Below are positions 58,911-64,000 of a DNA stretch of 64,000 nucleotides, in pieces. Numbering within the stretch: position 1 is the stretch's first letter; each line of letters starts with the position of its first letter. The translations under genes were made by a program, and so were the position numbers. Source of the stretch: Larix kaempferi (lineage: Eukaryota > Streptophyta > Pinopsida > Pinales > Pinaceae); assembly GCA_027924585.1 (NCBI GenBank), contig BSBM01000779.1, positions 15,234,001 through 15,298,000 on the forward strand, in the 5' to 3' direction. Below the pieces are notes generated by a model. That model had not been told where the DNA came from, searched no databases, and saw only the letters and a list, made by a program, of their open reading frames with translations.

Positions 58911-59869
58911 TGTTCTGCCCCTCCCCGCTTGTGTTATCCAAGTTTTTCAGTTAGAATTCTACTCCCTTTTAGCAAGTCCATTGTCGTTATATATACATAT
59001 GCCAAAAGGAACCCATACACACCTAGCGGATATTTTTCATTCGAAACGATGAGGATACGAAGCCACCTTCTGCGAACCAGAGCCCGGAAGACCCCATCCC
59101 CACATATGCGTCTCGACCTCTTCTCACCGTTGCCTACTCGGCATCGTAAGTAAGTTTTCCCACGTAGCATTCCCATCAATAAGAAAACGATCCCTGGGAA
59201 ATCCCCATGTACAGTTTGACGGTCGTAGTTTGATTACATGGACTGTATAGTTCACGCCCCACACCCGAATTTGTGAACAACGTTTGTGTTTATACCACAA
59301 CTGCATTCATCCCCGTGCAAAGAAACACGCTCCAAAAGACAAAACCATTCACGCCTAACCCATGAAAACCAATAGCGCCTCGCATAACCGCATCCCTCTA
59401 CGGAGGACTGAAGCAAAATTAGCGTTCTCTATCACACATGGTCGATAATGATAAATAATGCTCGTTTTATTGAATTACATGTTGAGCTAGTGAGTTATGG
59501 AGCTAGTTTGAAAAGCGTCCGCGTTACCCCTACCCGTGAACAATGCTATTTGAAAGCCAAAACCACCATAGAATGTATTAGGAAAGCCTTTTGGCCAGCA
59601 ATAGTAGCATCATGAATAACTCTGCATTCATCTATAAAGGTCCACGACAGTGAAATGATAGCTGTATCGTAAATTATTTAATCATTTTTCAAAATAGCTT
59701 TCATATTGTAAAAAATGCACATTCCAGAAATTTTATGGTTATGCTTGAAAATCATTTAGTTAAAAGCCAATACTGTCGCATTTTTTACAATCTATAGGAA
59801 GTATTGCATTTAAATAGTTGCTCTAAATTTCTTCAAACTCCTTATTTGCACTACCCAGCTTGTCTCAGG
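58911..59869. other. No gene seen; possible intron
   Basis: No coding motif is seen. A candidate splice acceptor ttgtctcag ends at about 59,869, just before the coding-like region. Confidence 0.35.
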
Positions 59870-61978
59870 TTTGAGACGCATAGAAAATCTGCAACGAAGA
59901 AGGCCGCGCAAAAGGTAGAGTCAGATTCAGACGTAGAGGTTCTGCTGGATACCTCACTTGAAACCATGTTCGCTGATACTCAATCTACCACTAATGTACC
60001 CCCAGGAAGCTCCGTTCCAGAGTTCCAATGGGGTGACCTATACAGATTCATCAGGGATCAAGACTACCCTATTGCCCCCCTAGAAGATACTTTGGTATAT
60101 GCGAACATCAAGAGGTCCTGTCTCCATAAAGCAACAACCTGACCTGAGTTATTTCCATGTTATGAGGTTCTTGGCTGGTTTATCCCTCATGTAAAAACTG
60201 ACACCAGGTTCATAAATGATAAGAATGGAATGAATTTGGCATTGTTCGCACCTGAACATATCACAACCGCTTACAGATTGCCCTCGACAAGGGCTTGGTT
60301 GGACAATAATTGGATAGAAAAGCATCCCATGGACCCTCTAGTTTCTGGTAGAAAAATGATGATAGTTGATAGACAAATAAGACAAAGGCAGACAAATGAA
60401 TATGAGAGCAACCTCCTGAAGACCCCCTACAGACTCATTGTTTTGATGATGAGCCGGATCTTCGGAATGCCAAATGGCAATATCTTCAAGCTTGGCTAGG
60501 TACCAGTAATGTACCATGTAGTGATGTCCGGTACCATTTTCAACTGGGCTGATATAATTTCAGAAAACCTGGAATCACAGTTAACTGTCGCCCAAGGAGG
60601 AATGACTCAGAAGAAAGCTAAATTTTTATTGTCTTCTTATTTGATAGATTGCCTGTTGAGCAAGCACACCTTCCCAAACTTGGGTTGTTCATGGAATAGA
60701 AAGGAGACACCTCTCTTCATAGCCTATCAACCAACTTGGGCAAGCAAGTATGCAAACTACTACAAGCAGGTTTGCAAAAAATTCATCATGCCCTAATATC
60801 AACTTATTTTTGTAGAGGAACCAAATTGCATGTCGGAGAACGCCATGCCCATTATTGAAACATTTGGTGATTATTACCACGCCCAAGAAGGCACATACAC
60901 AGGGAAGCTTTAAGACAACTCTTCAGCGTCGGTGGAATCAGTAGAATCCTCACCGAAAGGAAAAAGGGGATGTATGCGCCGATGCCTTTCACTATCGGCG
61001 CATACAGCATCCCGAGGGCAAAAGAGGGAGAAAACTATGTTTAGGACTTGGAGATCTTTCATTTTGGTACAAATTTTTTCAGGAGGCATGACCCTTGTGG
61101 AAATGTTGCCAGACACATTGTTGATGTCAAAACTTCCTTTGAATACACCCATCTTATAGACCTAAATGAGGAATTCTTTCGTAGTGCCAGAAATTTAACA
61201 GAGCTAGGGAAATGCTACAAGAAGAAAGGCATAAAGAGTACTACTCCCAAGCCTGTTGGTCTGATACAACTGGAGCAAGAGGTAGCGGAATCCCAATCAG
61301 GAGGTTCAAAAGACATAGAACCAGGAGAAAGAGACAGAGTCCTACAAGAACAGGCTGCCAAGCAACACCAAGATGAAGAAGCTGCAAGGTTTCAAAATGA
61401 ACAGGCTGCCAAATTGCAACAAGAAGAAGCAGCAAGGATTCAGCAAGAGCAAACCATTAAGTTGCAGCAAGAAGAGGAGGCTGCTAGAATCCAAAAGGAG
61501 CAGGAAACAAAAGCCTTGAAAGAACAAGAAGAAAGAACCTTGTTGGAAGAAGCAAACAGGTTGAGAGTAGTGCTAGCCGAAAGGCGACAACAAGAAGAAG
61601 CTGCTAAAATCCAACAGGAGCAAGAAGCAAAAGCTCTGAGAGAAGAGGAAGACAAAATACTCCAAGAACAAACTACTAAATCGCAAGAAGAAGAAGAAGG
61701 AAGACAGACTGCAAGCAGAGTTAGCAGAGCTAGCAGAGAGACAAGGAAAGGAAGAAACTGAGAAAGATGCAAAACAAAACCCGCCCAGCCCACAGGCCAT
61801 GGACTTAGGTATGTCAAAGATAGACCAACCAGGGATAGCTCATGAAGGGGTTGTTTCTACTGAAGAACTAGCACTGACCCCATACAACCCCAGAAAGCAG
61901 CGCCAAGTGGCCAACCTGGATTCCGTCTATTTTCATGAACATGAGAGGGCTATTATTGACAGAAGAGTAAGTGTTGGG
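59870..61978 (+). pseudogene. Unidentified transposon-like protein with coiled-coil tail, broken
   Basis: One frame runs from KSATKKAAQKVESDSDVEV through GDLYRFIRDQDYPIAP, NLALFAPEHITTAYRLPSTR, KTPYRLIVLMMSRIFGMPNG and ISENLESQLTVAQGGMTQKK to LIDCLLSKHTFPNLGCSW. It is interrupted by stops at 60,140, 60,497 and 60,794. After a frameshift near 60,950-61,050 comes FRRHDPCGNVARHIVDVK, then a Gln/Glu-rich segment at 61,260-61,740 with QEEAARIQQEQ-type heptads typical of a coiled coil. A second frameshift leads to 61,799-61,970. The layout recalls large plant ORFs annotated as putative plant transposon protein. I cannot name the family with certainty. Confidence 0.6.
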
Positions 61979-63435
61979 TTCAGGAAATGCCCCTTTTTGG
62001 CCACCTTTATTACATCATTTTGCCCCGATTCCATCCTACGTTCATGATCTATTTCCATGTCTTTCCCAGATCAATCAACAATATTGACAGGTATAATTTG
62101 TTATTGCCTTATTTATTTTTATGCCTAAGATTGTTAAAGATTGTGGATTTTAGTCCTTGGTTTATACTGATCTATGTGATTTCATTTAGCCAAAATATAA
62201 AGAGCATGTGTATCAGCTCAGTAGCGCCAGCTGTGACTCTTCAAGGCACCAGCTCGTCATAACTCCAAGGGACAGTGCATCCTCCACGGAAACTGTATTA
62301 GATCCCCACTGTAACAGATTCTACTGAAGCAGGGCCTAGCTGCGACAGACAGGTGGCATTCCCGCTACTGAGTTTGTTGACCCATTAATGATCAAAGCAA
62401 CAACCTCCTTCACAATTTATGGCCCTGTTTAATACGCTGTATCAGTTAGCTGTAACTCCGCAGCATGAAGATCATAGATATTCATTGCTGCGTGATTTTA
62501 TTGGATCTGAAACTGCATTTCCTTTGTATAAATTCTAGAAGGCTTTCGTAGCCTGGGGTTGGACAATCATTACTTGTGTAAGCTGTAACAGAGCACTGAG
62601 ACTCATGATCTTCCATTAATAATATGAGAGCAGAGTTCTTCATTTTTGTGTCTTAATTTGCTGTGACTCTCAGCGTCTCTGTTAGAAGGCCAGGGCCCAC
62701 CTTCTCACAGAGACAGCCGGTTTAATTAGGTAGAGTAGTTTAGTTTTACTTCTGTTGTGTGGTGTGGAATGATTGCAGACATTATTGGTAGCTGTAACAG
62801 AGATTAGATTTCCTTTCTGGTAGTTTATAATTGCATCTTGAATAGCTGTAACAGAGTGGTGTGACAGTCGACTGTGTAGGATAATTTACTTAATTGCATG
62901 TGTGTTTTAATCAGTTGTGACAGCCAAGCTCAATTCCAATTATTCTCTAGTTGTTTATGCTTCCTAGGATTTCTAGTAATTATCAGTTAGAGTTCAAGCT
63001 TGTGTTTTGATTCTGGTTGCTGTTGTATCTTCAATTGCATTTATAGATTAGAAAATTAATGGCAGAATTACAGTAGCTACTGGATAGATCATTTTGGTAA
63101 AGATTGAATGCTATAGTTTGATAATTATAGGATTTAACTTCTTGCAAAAGTAATCTAGTTTCATTTCATCATTAGATCATTAACTTGTTGGGTTGATTTC
63201 TGTAGGGAAGTTGCTTTATTTGGATTCTTAGATGTATGAATTAGATTAGTGTTTTTAAGGAATGAGTTGGCTGGACACATAGGTAGGATCATCATTTACA
63301 TTCAGCAAATCAACTGCTTGATCTGTTTATGCATAGATTGTGCTTATTGCCTTTGAAATAAAAGACCTTCCTGGGTTTGACAATTTATATTGACCATTCT
63401 GTGTGTTAGCTTTAATTAATTGACATATAGGGTGA
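61979..63435. other. Noncoding gap with AGCTGTAACAGAG motifs; intron- or LTR-like
   Basis: It begins near a possible donor (gaagagtaagtg, about 61,965) and ends near a possible acceptor (acatatag, 63,430). Exact agctgtaacagag occurs at 62,581, 62,790 and 62,844, with variants such as agctgtgactct elsewhere. tgtataaattctagaag (about 62,525) followed by aataatatgagag (about 62,618) resembles the TATA and poly(A) part of an LTR. Confidence 0.4.
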
Positions 63436-64000
63436 CCAACAGTAAGGAAAATGGAAATTGGGGAGGACTTATATGAATTCAGAGTATCGGAGACCATGCT
63501 TGTCCAAAGGACCAATATTGATCCTTCATTCCAAGCAGGATGCACTGTAGAGTCAGCCCAGGAAAGTAAATCCAATATCGATCGGTTAATGGAAATTGTT
63601 AAGAACTACAGAGAGTTGTGTTTCAAAATAAAATCTGAAAGGAAGAAAGAGGTATTAGAAAGCAACGAGCTAAAAAGGAAATACAAAGAGCTCATGGAGG
63701 AGAAAGAAGAAATCGCTTTGAAATCCCTGCAACTTGAAAATGAGAAGAACTCACTGAGATGCAACTAGCAATTTCAGAAGATGAACAAAAGGACTTGAAA
63801 GTTCATATATCAGAATTGGAATGACTGACAGAGGAAAAGACTGAGCTGTTGGAACAACTCAGAGAATCCAATGAAAAAAGGCAAGATCTGTCCACCTTTT
63901 ACAAGCAGGCCTGTGACATGCAAGAGAGGATTCATCAATTTTTGGTACTAATTTCCGAAGAAGTTTGCGGGATGAAAGAAATGATCACAGGGATGACAAG
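63436..64000 (+). pseudogene. Coiled-coil coding remnant at window edge
   Basis: MEIGEDLYEFRVSETMLVQ starts at 63,451. Residues from about 40 on (IVKNYRELCFKIKSERKKEV, KRKYKELMEEKEEI) form a charged helix. The frame ends at 63,766, but another frame goes on with TEMQLAISEDEQKDL, LTEEKTELLEQL and FYKQACDMQERI to the edge, with one more stop near 63,823. A single-base deletion explains the shift. It may be a later exon or domain of the preceding region. Confidence 0.5.

Noticed and set aside
58782-59153. Open frame downstream of the TATA-like motif
   Set aside because: It begins with TTG, not ATG, crosses a likely splice donor near 58,905, and the protein resembles nothing known.

Overview
The window is nuclear DNA of a land plant with a large, retrotransposon-rich genome. 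The evidence is a spliced plant gene with GT-AG introns, tRNA-iMet-primed Copia and Gypsy elements, and plant-type LINEs that carry a C-terminal RNase H. The exact taxon cannot be read from the sequence; a gymnosperm or another large-genome plant is a weak inference. Almost all of it is nested, decayed mobile DNA. There is one convincing host gene, a histone-mRNA stem-loop binding protein (SLBP), at 40.9-42.2 kb.

Layout. (1) 1-18,286 is a three-level nest. Copia A (minus strand, 5' LTR 17,054-18,286) is split by Copia B (767-13,650, minus). The 3' LTR of Copia B is split in turn by a 6.1-kb LINE (LINE1, 1,691-7,781, plus) flanked by a 13-bp target duplication. (2) 18,956-19,633 is a solo LTR (E) with a perfect 5-bp duplication. 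(3) 19,694-40,046 is one LINE (LINE2, minus) whose ends are marked by a 16-bp duplication about 20 kb apart. It holds Gypsy D, a chromovirus (19,772-27,069), in its 3' UTR, and Copia C (31,766-38,651) near its ORF1/ORF2 boundary. Without these guests LINE2 is about 6.16 kb, almost the size of LINE1. (4) 40,063-42,150 is the SLBP promoter and three-exon gene. (5) 44.5-54.5 kb is an old Gypsy (G) with an RNase H-like region in front of its RT and a nested solo LTR (F). (6) 55.2-57.9 kb holds a long foldback (MITE-like) element, a LINE3 3' fragment and a 290-bp TRIM-like mini-retrotransposon. (7) 58.07-58.62 kb is a decayed ~32-bp minisatellite with a TTTGGCGC core. (8) 59.87-64 kb is a broken, unfamiliar, transposon-like coding region ending in Gln/Glu-rich coiled coils.

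The most unusual signal is a recurring design in untranslated parts of three Copia families: Copia C between pol and the 3' LTR, and the LTRs of Copia A and Copia B. Each carries a run of tiny perfect hairpins (stems 4-8 bp, loops mostly 5-8 nt). Loop sequences recur within an array, while the stem bases change from hairpin to hairpin on both sides together. I know of no described feature that matches this, and it is the main candidate for follow-up.
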